Positions 51,459-59,858 are shown, counted from the stretch's first letter. The stretch is 64,000 nt of DNA from CAWVWD01 sp965662365 (GCA_965662365.1 CBFIHR010000007.1:1-64000); one strand, 5' to 3'. The notes: generated from the letters alone by a model not told the origin. Translations and numbers: made by a program.

Positions 51459-51866
51459 TTACTTCTTTTCATATTTGCCAATCGCAATATCGCCATTCAG
51501 AGAAGCACCTTCTTCGACTTCTAATTTATCGGCTTTGACATTTCCGTCTACTTTGGCAAAATTTCCCAGCGACAATTTTCCTTCGACTTTTAAGTCACCA
51601 TTAAAAACACCAGCGATTTTAGCACCTTTAGTTTGTGCCGTTCCTTCAACGATAGCTTCTCTGCCCATAATTAATCGAGCATCACAAGTGATTTTTCCGT
51701 TGATAATTCCATCTAAGCGAGTGTCGCTTTTTGAATAAAACTCGCCTTCAATAACGGTACCTTTCACAATGACAGAGGCACTGTTTAAGTTACTCGAAGA
51801 TTTTGAAGATGATTTTGAACTCGTTGAAGTTGTCGTATTTTCCGTTTTCTGTTTTCGCCCAAACAT
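51459..51866 (-). CDS. Bactofilin (polymer-forming cytoskeletal protein)
   Basis: A 135-residue protein. A Ser/Thr-rich disordered N-terminus (about 1-28) is followed by a single bactofilin domain, a right-handed beta-helix of short repeats: SVIVKGTVIEGEFYSKSDTRLDG, INGKITCDARLIMGREA, and AQTKGAKIAGVFNGDLKVEG. Regularly spaced Gly and Val/Ile residues mark each turn. Bactofilins polymerise without nucleotide and often position cell-wall enzymes. It has no transmembrane segment. It sits upstream of the two motif-sharing unknown genes on the same strand, but a terminator lies in between. Confidence 0.93.
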   Translation of the reverse strand: MFGRKQKTENTTTSTSSKSSSKSSSNLNSASVIVKGTVIEGEFYSKSDTRLDGIINGKITCDARLIMGREAIVEGTAQTKGAKIAGVFNGDLKVEGKLSLGNFAKVDGNVKADKLEVEEGASLNGDIAIGKYEKK

Positions 51867-52199
51867 TTTATTAAATTTTGAATGATGATATATGATCGTT
51901 GATATTTTTAATCAAAATAAGAAAAACTATCGAAAACAGCAGAATTATGGTAGATTTTATCCGTATTTTCTAATAATAAGCGTCATAATTAAAGAAGTAC
52001 GACAGCAATACGTCTGCTTTTCCATCGTCAGTTTGACTCGCTAATTGTTCCAGGATTTTATCCGAAAGTTGGTTTTGTACGAGATTAACTAATTTTTTCG
52101 TAAGAAAATCGGTGCTAAAGTAATTAAGTATAATTCATTAAATTTTGAGATCGATGACAACCAATTCATTCTTTTCATTGTATAAAAAAGAAAATAGCT
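51867..52199. other. 333-bp divergent gap holding a gene remnant
   Basis: Most of the gap is covered by a start-less minus-strand reading frame (51970-52134), listed separately. The remainder is AT-rich and probably holds the promoters of the bactofilin gene and of the gene at 52200. Confidence 0.5.
51970..52134 (-). pseudogene. Start-less 54-codon reading frame, likely gene remnant
   Basis: On the minus strand, between a TGA at 52135-52137 and a TAG at 51970-51972, the DNA reads FSTDFLTKKLVNLVQNQLSD and then KILEQLASQTDDGKADVLL. This is a balanced, amphipathic sequence with normal codons, but no ATG, GTG or TTG is in frame. The stretch LVQNQLSDKILEQLASQ resembles the first helices of DUF937 proteins; this is weak. 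It is best read as the 3' part of a decayed gene. Confidence 0.35.
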
Positions 52200-53417
52200 A
52201 TGAAACAATTGTTACTCCTACTGTTACTATTCTTGACCGCCGTTCCGGTTTTTAGTCAAAAAAAGACACTACTGACGGACTTTAAATTTATCGTCAATGA
52301 TACACAAGAGTTTCCTAATTTTTTCGAAGATGAAGACCTCTCTACCGATATTTTACAAGAAGGAATCACGTTGATAAAACAAGTTTTAAAGGTAGATTCT
52401 ATTGAAATCCATCAAGCTAAAGAAATTGAATATCGGTTTTTGCCTCCTTATCGAGAAAACTTAAAATACATAGAACGAACAGCACACGATTTCTATGTTT
52501 CCTTGATTACAAGTGCTGGTGTGAATATTTCTTTGGACGGTATAAAAACGTATGTCATTCATTCTAAAGTTAAAGTCGAAACAAAAACAGATACCCTTTT
52601 TATTAATCGTTCTAAAGCTACTTTTACGTTGACTTATAATAAAAGTCAACTGTACAACGAGGCCGTTATTACGAAAGCGGATTTTAAAAAATTATACCTT
52701 GATTTACTAAAAAATACTTTCACAAAAGAGCTTTCGGTACTATCCACGGAGTTTAATAAACCAGCGATTATTGCGTATAACGGTTTTATGAATAAAGCTG
52801 AAAAAGTTATTATTAAACAGTCCGAAAACTTAATGACTAAGCAGTTTGTAGCCGCTAAGGATTCAGCTTTAATTAAGTTATTAAATATTAAATCGAAGCC
52901 AATGTCTATCGCTGGAACGATTCGGATACAGGATTTTGCGGATGTTTTAAAATTCAACAAGGAGTTTATTGTTAAAAATAAAGTGACTAAAGAACGCCTA
53001 AAAATCAAAGGCAATTATGAGGAGGCAACCGATTACGAAAGCAAAGTTCGTTACATACAAAGTACCAAACTTAAAGTTAAAAACAAGTCGTCCCGTTACA
53101 ACTTAGAGTTCTTTCCTGACAGAGAAACATCGTGGGTTTATACCTTAGAATGGGAGATCAACGATTCTGAAAAGTATGAACTTTTAGCCAATCGGTACAC
53201 CAATTTTGTAGAAATATTTTCGAATGGTGGATTAATCGCTATCATTCAGCTGCCAAGCTCTGGCTTTAGGTTGCAAAATATTCAAAATAAGGAATTTATA
53301 TTTTATTACAAATCGAATTTATCCAAAATGACCAAAACGGATATTAATTATTTATTTGCCTTTTTTATGATTGCAAATCAATTTATGGCAGAGGTTAGTG
53401 AAATGAGTCAACTCTAA
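52200..53417 (+). CDS. Secreted or periplasmic protein of unknown function
   Basis: A 405-residue protein with a clear signal peptide (about 1-19, very Leu-rich, cleavage near FSQ/KK) and no lipobox. The mature protein mixes strands and helices and is rich in Lys, Ile and Asn. Recognisable segments such as LKFNKEFIVKNKVTKERLKIKG and YNLEFFPDRETSWVYTLEWEIN suggest beta-rich domains, but I cannot place the family. No transmembrane segment follows the signal. The next gene (53488) is 70 bp downstream on the same strand and may be co-transcribed. Confidence 0.72.
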   Translation: MKQLLLLLLLFLTAVPVFSQKKTLLTDFKFIVNDTQEFPNFFEDEDLSTDILQEGITLIKQVLKVDSIEIHQAKEIEYRFLPPYRENLKYIERTAHDFYVSLITSAGVNISLDGIKTYVIHSKVKVETKTDTLFINRSKATFTLTYNKSQLYNEAVITKADFKKLYLDLLKNTFTKELSVLSTEFNKPAIIAYNGFMNKAEKVIIKQSENLMTKQFVAAKDSALIKLLNIKSKPMSIAGTIRIQDFADVLKFNKEFIVKNKVTKERLKIKGNYEEATDYESKVRYIQSTKLKVKNKSSRYNLEFFPDRETSWVYTLEWEINDSEKYELLANRYTNFVEIFSNGGLIAIIQLPSSGFRLQNIQNKEFIFYYKSNLSKMTKTDINYLFAFFMIANQFMAEVSEMSQL

Positions 53418-53487
53418 TTGATGCCTTTCATTTTTATTAATATCTTGCAGGAGTAAATTATAAAAAGACAACGATAAAAAGACAACT

Positions 53488-53937
53488 ATGAAAAACGATT
53501 TCAAAAACTTACAAATTATATTTTTAGGTTTATTAATGGGACAAATTGCCTTTGCTGTTGTCGCTAACTTTATGATAACGAGTATAGCCGCTGCGGATAC
53601 AGGAGTATTAATTTACGTTGTTCCTACGGTGATGCTGATCAATATTGTAGCAGGAAATTATATTTTTAATGCTAATCTAAAGAAAAATGTCGCTAAAGAG
53701 GATGCAATAGAAAAGAAGTTCGGGGCATATCGTAAAAATTCAATTATCCGTTGGGCAATGATGGAAATGGGAAATCTTTTAGCTATTGCCGCCGCATTAG
53801 TTGAAGGGAAAACACTGTACTTTGCCTTATTTGCAGTAGGTTTGATTTTCTTCGCAATAACTCGACCGAATGTAGAAGATTTTAGTCGTCAGTTTGATTT
53901 GTCAGTCGAAGAAGAGCATCAGTTGAAGGGAAAATAA
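53488..53937 (+). CDS. Small four-helix membrane protein of unknown function
   Basis: A 149-residue inner-membrane protein with four predicted helices near residues 8-30 (LQIIFLGLLMGQIAFAVVA), 40-60 (GVLIYVVPTVMLINIVAG), 88-108 (IIRWAMMEMGNLLAIAAAL) and 112-130 (TLYFALFAVGLIFFAITRP). The ends are charged, and a C-terminal tail (VEDFSRQFDLSVEEEHQL) lies in the cytoplasm. The layout resembles a widespread group of unnamed Bacteroidota membrane proteins. No function is known to me. Confidence 0.75.
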   Translation: MKNDFKNLQIIFLGLLMGQIAFAVVANFMITSIAAADTGVLIYVVPTVMLINIVAGNYIFNANLKKNVAKEDAIEKKFGAYRKNSIIRWAMMEMGNLLAIAAALVEGKTLYFALFAVGLIFFAITRPNVEDFSRQFDLSVEEEHQLKGK

Positions 53938-54114
53938 AACCTCAATAGATTTTATCTTGCAGGTTTATTAATTTTGATTTTAACAATCAAAAAATTAAAA
54001 AGGTGCAACCATGTACAAGGTTTATGAACTTATTTGGTTCTCTTAAAATACGCTTTATTATGCTCATTAACATACATTTAACTTATGATAGCGAAAAAAG
54101 GTTTGCAACCTATC

Positions 54115-54122
54115 TATATTTG
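54115..54122 (+). promoter_or_regulatory. Candidate -7 box (TATATTTG) ahead of a barrel gene
   Basis: An exact TAnnTTTG match 41 bp before the ATG at 54164. It overlaps an alternative GTG start (54122), which argues for the ATG as true start. The -33 element is unclear. Confidence 0.4.
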
Positions 54123-54163
54123 TGACAATTATAAATTTATTCATTCATTTAAATTTTCACACG

Positions 54164-54793
54164 ATGAAAAAAACGTTATTATTAACCTGTGCCCTTGCAC
54201 TTGTATTTGCCTTTGCACCAACTAATTCAGTATCTGCACAAAACGGAGATTACAAACAGAATATATATGCTGGTGCTGGTTTTAGTTTAGTAGGAGGGCT
54301 ATTCGATGCCTTAGGATCTGATACATCAGGAGCATTTACGACATCATCTCTACCTGCTATTCAATTCAACTATGATTATGCTTTGACTCCAAAGATAAGT
54401 GTTGGTGCAGCATTTTCTTACCAAGCATTTGGTTTTGACGTAATGGATTACACTTTCGTTGATGCCTCTCAGAACTCTGTAACAGAAGATTTTTCAGCAA
54501 ACCTTCGTAGAACAAATCTTGCATTAAGAATCATGTTTCATTATGGAAATAGTGAAAAATTAGATATGTATTCTGGTGTTCGTTTAGGGATGACTGGGTG
54601 GAATATATCATCTGAATCAACTACTGGAGCCGCAAGTGACTTCTTTGACGGATCATATAACGGTTGGGGATTTGCTCCACAAGTTATTCCTTTTGGTTTA
54701 AGATTCTATGTAACTAATAACATCGGTTTAAGTCTTGAAAGCGCAATTGGCGCACCACACTTCTTGAGTATTGGAGCAAACTACAGATTGTAA
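54164..54793 (+). CDS. Outer-membrane beta-barrel protein
   Basis: A protein of about 209 residues starting MKKTLLLTCALALVFAFAP, with a signal peptide cleaved near VSAQ/NG. The mature part is rich in Gly, Ser, Tyr and Phe, with alternating strands (KISVGAAFSYQAFGFDVM, ANLRRTNLALRIMFHYG, LDMYSGVRLGMTGWNI). It ends GANYRL, fitting an eight-stranded barrel in the outer membrane. A role cannot be read from sequence. It is monocistronic with a hairpin downstream. Confidence 0.78.
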   Translation: MKKTLLLTCALALVFAFAPTNSVSAQNGDYKQNIYAGAGFSLVGGLFDALGSDTSGAFTTSSLPAIQFNYDYALTPKISVGAAFSYQAFGFDVMDYTFVDASQNSVTEDFSANLRRTNLALRIMFHYGNSEKLDMYSGVRLGMTGWNISSESTTGAASDFFDGSYNGWGFAPQVIPFGLRFYVTNNIGLSLESAIGAPHFLSIGANYRL

Positions 54794-54803
54794 TATATTT
54801 ACT

Positions 54804-55057
54804 TTATTTCACCTGGTGATAGGTCATCAGGTGAAATATCACTTTATTCATTGTACTCACTTTCTTTAATCTTTTCGCCCGAAATGTCTTAATTATCGGT
54901 ACGTTTATCGGCTCTTCCACAGGTTGTATTCCAACAAATATCAAGGTCAGTTTTTTCATGGTGTCATAAGTTCACTTATACGCTTTTTATACGCTTTCGC
55001 TAATGCTGTATTGTAATGTTCCGAATCTGGATGTCCTTGAATCATTAAGAATTCTTT
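54804..55057 (-). pseudogene. Decayed NAD(P)H quinone oxidoreductase (Flavodoxin_2 fold), internally deleted
   Basis: On the minus strand about 55057-54956 reads KEFLMIQGHPDSEHYNTALA then KAYKK, the usual N-terminus of Flavodoxin_2-type NAD(P)H oxidoreductases (KILIIQGHPDxESxNxALAxAY). It stops after about 34 residues. An overlapping frame from 54959 to 54804 reads MKKLTLIFVGIQPVEEP and resembles the C-terminal part of the same family (xTLxFCGIxPV). An intact member is about 180-200 residues, so roughly the central 110-130 are missing and the frame is shifted. The flavin-binding core is gone; this cannot be a working enzyme. Confidence 0.5.
54806..54837 (+). terminator. Terminator-like hairpin after the barrel gene
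   Basis: Arms ATTTCACCTG and CAGGTGAAAT around a 12-base loop. The T-run after it is weak. Confidence 0.6.
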
Positions 55058-55162
55058 ACGATAATTTGATTGGTGATTACTGAATTTGATTGATAATTGT
55101 AAGAGATTTAAAATAAAAAGGAGAGATTTACATCAAAAATAATTACAAATTAATATTTCAAC

Positions 55163-56359
55163 GTGATAACCATACAACAAGCCACTAAAATCGTCTTAGA
55201 GAACACGATTGATTTACAAACCGAAACCATCAAATTGGAAAACGCTATCGGACGACAATTACGAGAAAATCTGATTGCTGATCGACCGTTTCCACCCTTC
55301 AATCGGGTCGCTATGGACGGCATAGCGATTCGTTTTGCTGATTTTGAAAATGGTCAGCGAACCTTTCCGATTATTGGTGTTCAAGCGGCTGGTTCTTCGC
55401 AATTATTCGTTTCTGAAAGTGGTGTTTGTGTCGAAGTAATGACGGGGGCGATGTTGCCGAAAGGCGTTGACACCGTGATTCGTTATGAAGATATTTTGAT
55501 CGAAAAAAATCAAGCAAGGGTTCAAGTTGAAACGATAAAAAACGGCCAAAATGTTCACAAAAAAGGAACAGATAGAACGCAAGGTGAAATCTTAGTCAAA
55601 ACAGGACAACTCATTTCACCAGCAGAAGTTGGGGTAGCGGCAACGGTTGGAAAATCCGAACTACAAGTCACGAAACTCCCGAAAGTAGCGATAATTTCGA
55701 CAGGTGACGAATTGGTAAATGTTAGTGAAATACCTAAACCGTATCAAATTCGCTCTTCTAACGTTTACACGATTTCGACTTTATTAAAACAATATCAAAT
55801 TAAACCTGAGTTGTTTCATATCGTTGATAATCAACAAGCTACGATTGAAAAATTAAGGGTTTTACTCAATGATTTTGACGTTTTAATTTTAAGCGGTGGC
55901 GTTTCAAAAGGAAAATTCGACTATATTCCGGCAGCTTTGGAATCCTTAAATGTTGAAAAATTATTTCATCGAGTGCGACAAAAACCAGGGAAACCATTTT
56001 GGTTCGGAAAAAATGTAGCGAATAAGGTTGTTTTTGCTTTGCCAGGCAATCCTGCCTCCTCGTTTATGTGTACAAATCGTTATTTTTTGCCGTGGCTTCG
56101 GGCTTCGATGAACTTACAACCTTTGAATTATCAATATGTCACTTTGGCGGAAACTTTTACTTTTAAAGCCAATTTACAATACTTTTTACAAGTAAAAATT
56201 AATTACGAAAAAGACGGACAAATGACTGCTAAACCTTTGGCTGGTAAGGGTTCTGGCGATTTGGCGAATTTAGCAGATGTTGATGGTTTTTTAGAATTGC
56301 CGGCGGAGAAAACCGATTTTTTAAAAGGCGAAGTTTATCCATTTATTCGGTTTCGGTGA
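55163..56359 (+). CDS. moeA: Molybdopterin molybdotransferase MoeA
   Basis: A 398-residue enzyme that inserts molybdate into adenylylated molybdopterin in the last step of Mo-cofactor synthesis. The start is GTG. Domain III of the four-domain MoeA begins VAIISTGDEL. Key motifs: PFPPFNRVAMDGIAI, VMTGAMLPKGVDTVIRYED, ILSGGVSKGKFDYI (the family usually has SGGVSVGDYD), VRQKPGKPFWFG, and FALPGNPASSF. Domain IV is short but present (KPLAGKGSGDLANLADVDGF). It is cytoplasmic. The MobA-type gene at 57873 is the only other Mo-cofactor gene nearby, separated by two unrelated genes. Confidence 0.95.
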   Translation: MITIQQATKIVLENTIDLQTETIKLENAIGRQLRENLIADRPFPPFNRVAMDGIAIRFADFENGQRTFPIIGVQAAGSSQLFVSESGVCVEVMTGAMLPKGVDTVIRYEDILIEKNQARVQVETIKNGQNVHKKGTDRTQGEILVKTGQLISPAEVGVAATVGKSELQVTKLPKVAIISTGDELVNVSEIPKPYQIRSSNVYTISTLLKQYQIKPELFHIVDNQQATIEKLRVLLNDFDVLILSGGVSKGKFDYIPAALESLNVEKLFHRVRQKPGKPFWFGKNVANKVVFALPGNPASSFMCTNRYFLPWLRASMNLQPLNYQYVTLAETFTFKANLQYFLQVKINYEKDGQMTAKPLAGKGSGDLANLADVDGFLELPAEKTDFLKGEVYPFIRFR

Positions 56360-56385
56360 TTTTTATTTTCTTCCTGAGCAACACA

Positions 56386-57264
56386 TCAACGATATTTCCG
56401 AATTTCATTAATAAAGTGTTTTTCAAACATTTTTAGTACCTTTTCTTTTCGTTTTCGATTGTTCTTATTGGTTTGAATTTCTGCTCGTAAGGTTAATAAT
56501 TTGATAGTTGATGTAGAATCAGAAGTTGCAAAAATTTGCCAATCTGCAAAGGCAGTTTCCATCAAAATTGTGTCTTGATTCGCCACTTTATGAACATCAA
56601 TTAGAATGGCTAAAGTATCCGTTTTTGCTTCAAAATAAGTGTCTTCTGAATAGAAAATAGCTTTGTCGCTATCAAAATCAATTCTGAAATAACTTGGATA
56701 AGCGATATTCGATTTCAGCTTTTCAATCGCTTCAATTTGGACAAAATTACTCCTCGAAATCAATTCCTCACGATTAAAATCAAATTCATAAACTTGATTT
56801 TCAAAATTATAATCCACAATAAACATACGAATCGGTGAAGTCGCCAAAAAAGAAAAAATACTTATACCAATTATCATGTTCATAAAAATTGGTTTCAATT
56901 GCAAATACCAACGATGTTCCAACAAAAAATAAGCTACTAAAACGCTGATTAAAGCCATATTATCCGTAAAATCAACGACACGATGAATCGGAAAACCAAG
57001 AAAATTCACAACATCAATAATCGGTTGTACAAAGGCGGATTTCCAAAAAATAAACCCCAAAACCGTTAGCCAATGAATGGATTTTCGATACTTCGGAAAC
57101 AACACACTGAAAAAATACGGAAATGCCAATAAACCTGCGAAATCGGATAATTTTCCTGTCAATTCATTATGAAAAGTAGTTTTAAAAAACCAATCGTTGA
57201 GTAATAATAAAACGATACTTAGTAAGAATATTGGATGTGCTAATGGGGTGTAGCTGGTTTTCAT
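56386..57264 (-). CDS. Membrane protein of unknown function
   Basis: A 292-residue protein with four or five N-terminal helices (about 10-25, 47-60, 67-85, 103-118 and 126-146) and a C-terminal soluble domain of about 140 residues that is strand-rich and ends in a basic helix. The opening HPIFLLSIVLLLLNDWFFK followed by HNELTGKLSDFAGLLAFPYF is a pattern I have seen in a widespread family of unnamed bacterial membrane proteins. The function is unknown. It is convergent with moeA, with 26 bases between the stops, and divergent from the VOC gene. Confidence 0.75.
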   Translation of the reverse strand: MKTSYTPLAHPIFLLSIVLLLLNDWFFKTTFHNELTGKLSDFAGLLAFPYFFSVLFPKYRKSIHWLTVLGFIFWKSAFVQPIIDVVNFLGFPIHRVVDFTDNMALISVLVAYFLLEHRWYLQLKPIFMNMIIGISIFSFLATSPIRMFIVDYNFENQVYEFDFNREELISRSNFVQIEAIEKLKSNIAYPSYFRIDFDSDKAIFYSEDTYFEAKTDTLAILIDVHKVANQDTILMETAFADWQIFATSDSTSTIKLLTLRAEIQTNKNNRKRKEKVLKMFEKHFINEIRKYR

Positions 57265-57373
57265 CGGTTCGATTTTATGATTTACATAAGTTGGTCAATT
57301 TAGGATTAAAACGATTAAATAACTAATTTGCGTACCTGTTTGTTAAATAATAAGTTAAGAAACTAAATCAAAT

Positions 57374-57733
57374 ATGCAAGCCAAATCAATCCGAGCATTT
57401 ATTGGAGCAAAGAACTATGATATTTCCCGTGCATTTTATCGTGAAATGGGTTTTGAAGAAGTGATATTAGATACACAAATGTCTTATTTTAAGGTTAATG
57501 ACGATTTAGGTTTCTATTTGCAGAATGCTTACGTCAAAGATTGGGTAGATAATTCTATGATTTTTTTGGAAGTCGATGATCTAAAAGATTTTCATACGAC
57601 ATTGGCACAACAAGAACTACATAAGAAATACCAAAATGTACGAATTTCGGAAATCGTAATAGAAGACTGGGGACAAGAATTTTTTATGCACGATCCTTCT
57701 GGAGTGCTTTGGCATTTTGGAAATTTTAATTAG
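57374..57733 (+). CDS. Glyoxalase/bleomycin-resistance (VOC) superfamily protein
   Basis: A 119-residue protein with one VOC repeat pair: IRAFIGAKNYDISRAFYREMGFEE (first beta-alpha unit), FYLQNAYVKDWVDNSMIFLEV, and VIEDWGQEFFMHDPSGVLWHFG at the end. VOC proteins use paired strands to form a metal- or drug-binding cleft, usually as dimers. The metal ligand pattern is incomplete, so it may be a resistance-type binder or an enzyme of unknown substrate. It lies between moeA and the MobA-type gene but has no obvious link to Mo-cofactor synthesis. Confidence 0.82.
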   Translation: MQAKSIRAFIGAKNYDISRAFYREMGFEEVILDTQMSYFKVNDDLGFYLQNAYVKDWVDNSMIFLEVDDLKDFHTTLAQQELHKKYQNVRISEIVIEDWGQEFFMHDPSGVLWHFGNFN

Positions 57734-57872
57734 TTAAACTCATATCGTCGAGATTTCGGGACAAGCTCCATCTTTCTCCCGAAGACAGAAAGTTTTAGGA
57801 CAGCGGTCGAAATTATAAATATTCGAGCATTATTCCCTTGCTATTTTGAGGGAAAGGGTTCAAAAAAACACC

Positions 57873-59039
57873 ATGAAACACCAAAAACACACAAAATTAA
57901 TACGTCCGGATTTAGGTGAATTTGGACGTAATGAATGGGCGATTATCGGCACGGTTTGCAGCGATATTCAAAAAATGGCGTACCAAATTATTGAGAAGTT
58001 GCAGTCAGATTTTCGTTTGGCTTATGTCGATGCTGACCATAAATCAGCAGACGAAACAGCGAGTGGAAAAGATAAAAATAGTGCCATGGATTTTGGGGCA
58101 ACGTTAGCATATACCGATAAAATTACGTTTCATCGTTTTGACGAAAAACAGCAATGGAGTAAGTTTCGGTTTCGTCAATATTTTAATAGTCAAGATGGAA
58201 TTTTGGTCAATGGAAATCACTTTGTAGCGAAAAAGCAAATCGTAGTGATTGACAAACGAAAGGAAAGCTCATTGCAACGCAAACTGGATCGGTTAACAGA
58301 CGTGGGCTTGTTCGTTTTGACCGAAAGACAAACCGAGATTTATCCTTTTTTAAAAGAGTATTTGCCGAATTGGCAAGAGATTCCGACTGTTCAAATTTCG
58401 GAAATTGACAATATTATCCGTTACATTCAAGCGGATTTGGAAGCGAATAAACCCAAATTACACGCCTTAGTTTTGGCAGGTGGAAAAAGCCAGAGAATGG
58501 GACGTGATAAGGGGTTGATTGATTATCATGGCAAGCCACAACGAGAATATTTATATGATTTATTAGAATATTTTTGTGATAATGTTTATTTTTCTTGTCG
58601 GCCAGAGCAAGAAGAGGAATTGAGTGATTTTAACACGATTCCGGATATGTTTTATGATTTGGGGCCTTTTGGAGGTATTTTATCTGCCTTTCGGCAAAAT
58701 CCGAATGTAGCCTGGTTGGTCGTTGCGTGTGACTTGCCTTTGATTGATGAAGCTGCAATTCAGGAGTTGATTGACCATCAAAATCACTCGAAAAATGCGA
58801 CCGCTTTTTATAATGAAACCACAAATTTTCCGGAGCCGTTAATTACGATTTGGCAACCTCGAAGTTATCCAGTTTTGTTGCAATATTTGGCACAAGGTTA
58901 TTCTTGTCCTCGTAAGGTTTTAATCAATTCGGAAATCGAACTCGTGCAACCTTCTCGACCAAAAGTATTGAAAAATGTGAATCATCCGCAAGAAGCGGAC
59001 GATGTGATGGAATATTTAGATGGACAGCGAAAAGGGTGA
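57873..59039 (+). CDS. mobA: MobA-type molybdenum cofactor guanylyltransferase with a degenerate MobB-like N-terminal domain
   Basis: A protein of about 388 residues starting MKHQKHTKLIRPDLGE; an upstream TTG (57846) is less likely. The C-terminal half (about 195-388) is MobA: LHALVLAGGKSQRMGRDKGLIDYHG (GTP and Lys site), NTIPDMFYDLGPFGGILSA, and VACDLPLID. It joins GMP to molybdopterin. The N-terminal half has the order of a MobB GTPase (EWAIIGTVCSDIQKMAYQII at the P-loop place, then RLAYVDADH), but the GxxxxGK[ST] motif is absent, so it should not bind GTP in the usual way. I recall the same architecture elsewhere in Bacteroidota. moeA lies 1.5 kb upstream. Confidence 0.88.
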   Translation: MKHQKHTKLIRPDLGEFGRNEWAIIGTVCSDIQKMAYQIIEKLQSDFRLAYVDADHKSADETASGKDKNSAMDFGATLAYTDKITFHRFDEKQQWSKFRFRQYFNSQDGILVNGNHFVAKKQIVVIDKRKESSLQRKLDRLTDVGLFVLTERQTEIYPFLKEYLPNWQEIPTVQISEIDNIIRYIQADLEANKPKLHALVLAGGKSQRMGRDKGLIDYHGKPQREYLYDLLEYFCDNVYFSCRPEQEEELSDFNTIPDMFYDLGPFGGILSAFRQNPNVAWLVVACDLPLIDEAAIQELIDHQNHSKNATAFYNETTNFPEPLITIWQPRSYPVLLQYLAQGYSCPRKVLINSEIELVQPSRPKVLKNVNHPQEADDVMEYLDGQRKG

Positions 59040-59369
59040 AACTACGGCAGACGCTCGTCTCTCGCTTGACGGAAAGCAATATTTGTTGTAAATTTAATTT
59101 TCGTATAAAACAGAAAAGCTACTTTTGTTGAGGTAACTGAAGATGTTGAGGTATCAAGAGATAAAAAGACGACTTTCTGTCAGTATTGTGTTTAGATGGA
59201 GATAAAGACTTGTTAGTTTTACAGCAATTTGAAAAAACAAGGATGCTTACAATTTCTGATTTTTATAGTCAATTTTTTGAATAACCTTATTTTAGATAAT
59301 ACTCTAAATTTAGTTCCTATAAAAGTTATGTCCAAAAAATCAAAAAATTAATCATAGCCCTCGATAAAT
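59040..59369. other. 330-bp gap with a PIN-domain toxin remnant
   Basis: Most of it is the decayed coding sequence at 59109-59284. The first 70 bp are slightly more GC-rich and hold nothing recognisable. The last 85 bp are AT-rich and should hold the recX promoter. Confidence 0.55.
59109..59284 (+). pseudogene. C-terminal remnant of a PIN-domain (VapC/COG1569-like) toxin
   Basis: Reading from 59109: ATFVEVTEDVEVSRDKK, then after a one-base shift in the A-run at 59163-59167 DDFLSVLCLDGDKDLLVLQQ, then FEKTRMLTISDFYSQFFE and a TAA at 59282-59284. The order of a VEV..(C/S)RD.KDD(F)L segment, a GDKDLLVL segment with the fourth acidic cluster, and a T[IV]S[DE]F ending is that of COG1569 PIN-family toxins. 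The usual ADYLITG before GDKDLL appears deleted. The N-terminal half and any antitoxin are missing, so it is a dead fragment. Confidence 0.55.
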
Positions 59370-59858
59370 ATGCAGAAAAAAGAAACATTCGGATTACCAA
59401 CTTTAGATGAAGCATTGATAAAATTGCAACGATATTGTGCGTATCAGGATCGTTGTCATAAGGAAGTGCGAGAGAAATTGAGTGATTTAGGAATTTGGGG
59501 CGATGATGCTGGGCAAGTTATTGTGGAGTTGATTGAAGAAAAATTCTTAGATGAAGAGCGTTTTGCTCGGTCGTTTGTGCGTGGCAAACATCGGTTTAAA
59601 AAATGGGGGCGAATCAAAATTGAGCGAGAACTTAAAAAGAAAGATATTACTGGGTATTGCCTGAAAATGGGTTTTCAAGAAATTGATGACGAGGAATATT
59701 TAGAAACGCTCACGACGATTATTACTAAAAAAAATCAATTTTTAAAAGCAAAAAATGAGTACGAACGAAAGGTTAAATTAGCAAAATATGCAATGACGAA
59801 AGGGTATGAATCTCATTTGGTTTGGGAAGTTGTCAATGATTTAATTTCTAAGAAATAG
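59370..59858 (+). CDS. recX: Regulatory protein RecX
   Basis: A 162-residue helical protein that binds RecA filaments and limits their activity. The three-helix RecX repeats are visible: ALIKLQRYCAYQDRCHKEVREKL, then VIVELIEEKFLDEERFARSFVRGKHRFKKWGRIKIERELKK (the most conserved part, positions about 50-90), then KLAKYAMTKGYESHLVWEVV. The length is normal. recA is not adjacent. It is cytoplasmic. Confidence 0.92.
   Translation: MQKKETFGLPTLDEALIKLQRYCAYQDRCHKEVREKLSDLGIWGDDAGQVIVELIEEKFLDEERFARSFVRGKHRFKKWGRIKIERELKKKDITGYCLKMGFQEIDDEEYLETLTTIITKKNQFLKAKNEYERKVKLAKYAMTKGYESHLVWEVVNDLISKK

Larger units (their letters stand above)
54794..55162. other. 369-bp gap with terminator and a decayed oxidoreductase gene
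   Basis: After the barrel gene come a hairpin (54806-54837), two minus-strand fragments of a former NAD(P)H quinone oxidoreductase (54804-55057), and then the upstream region of moeA. Both are listed separately. Confidence 0.6.
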
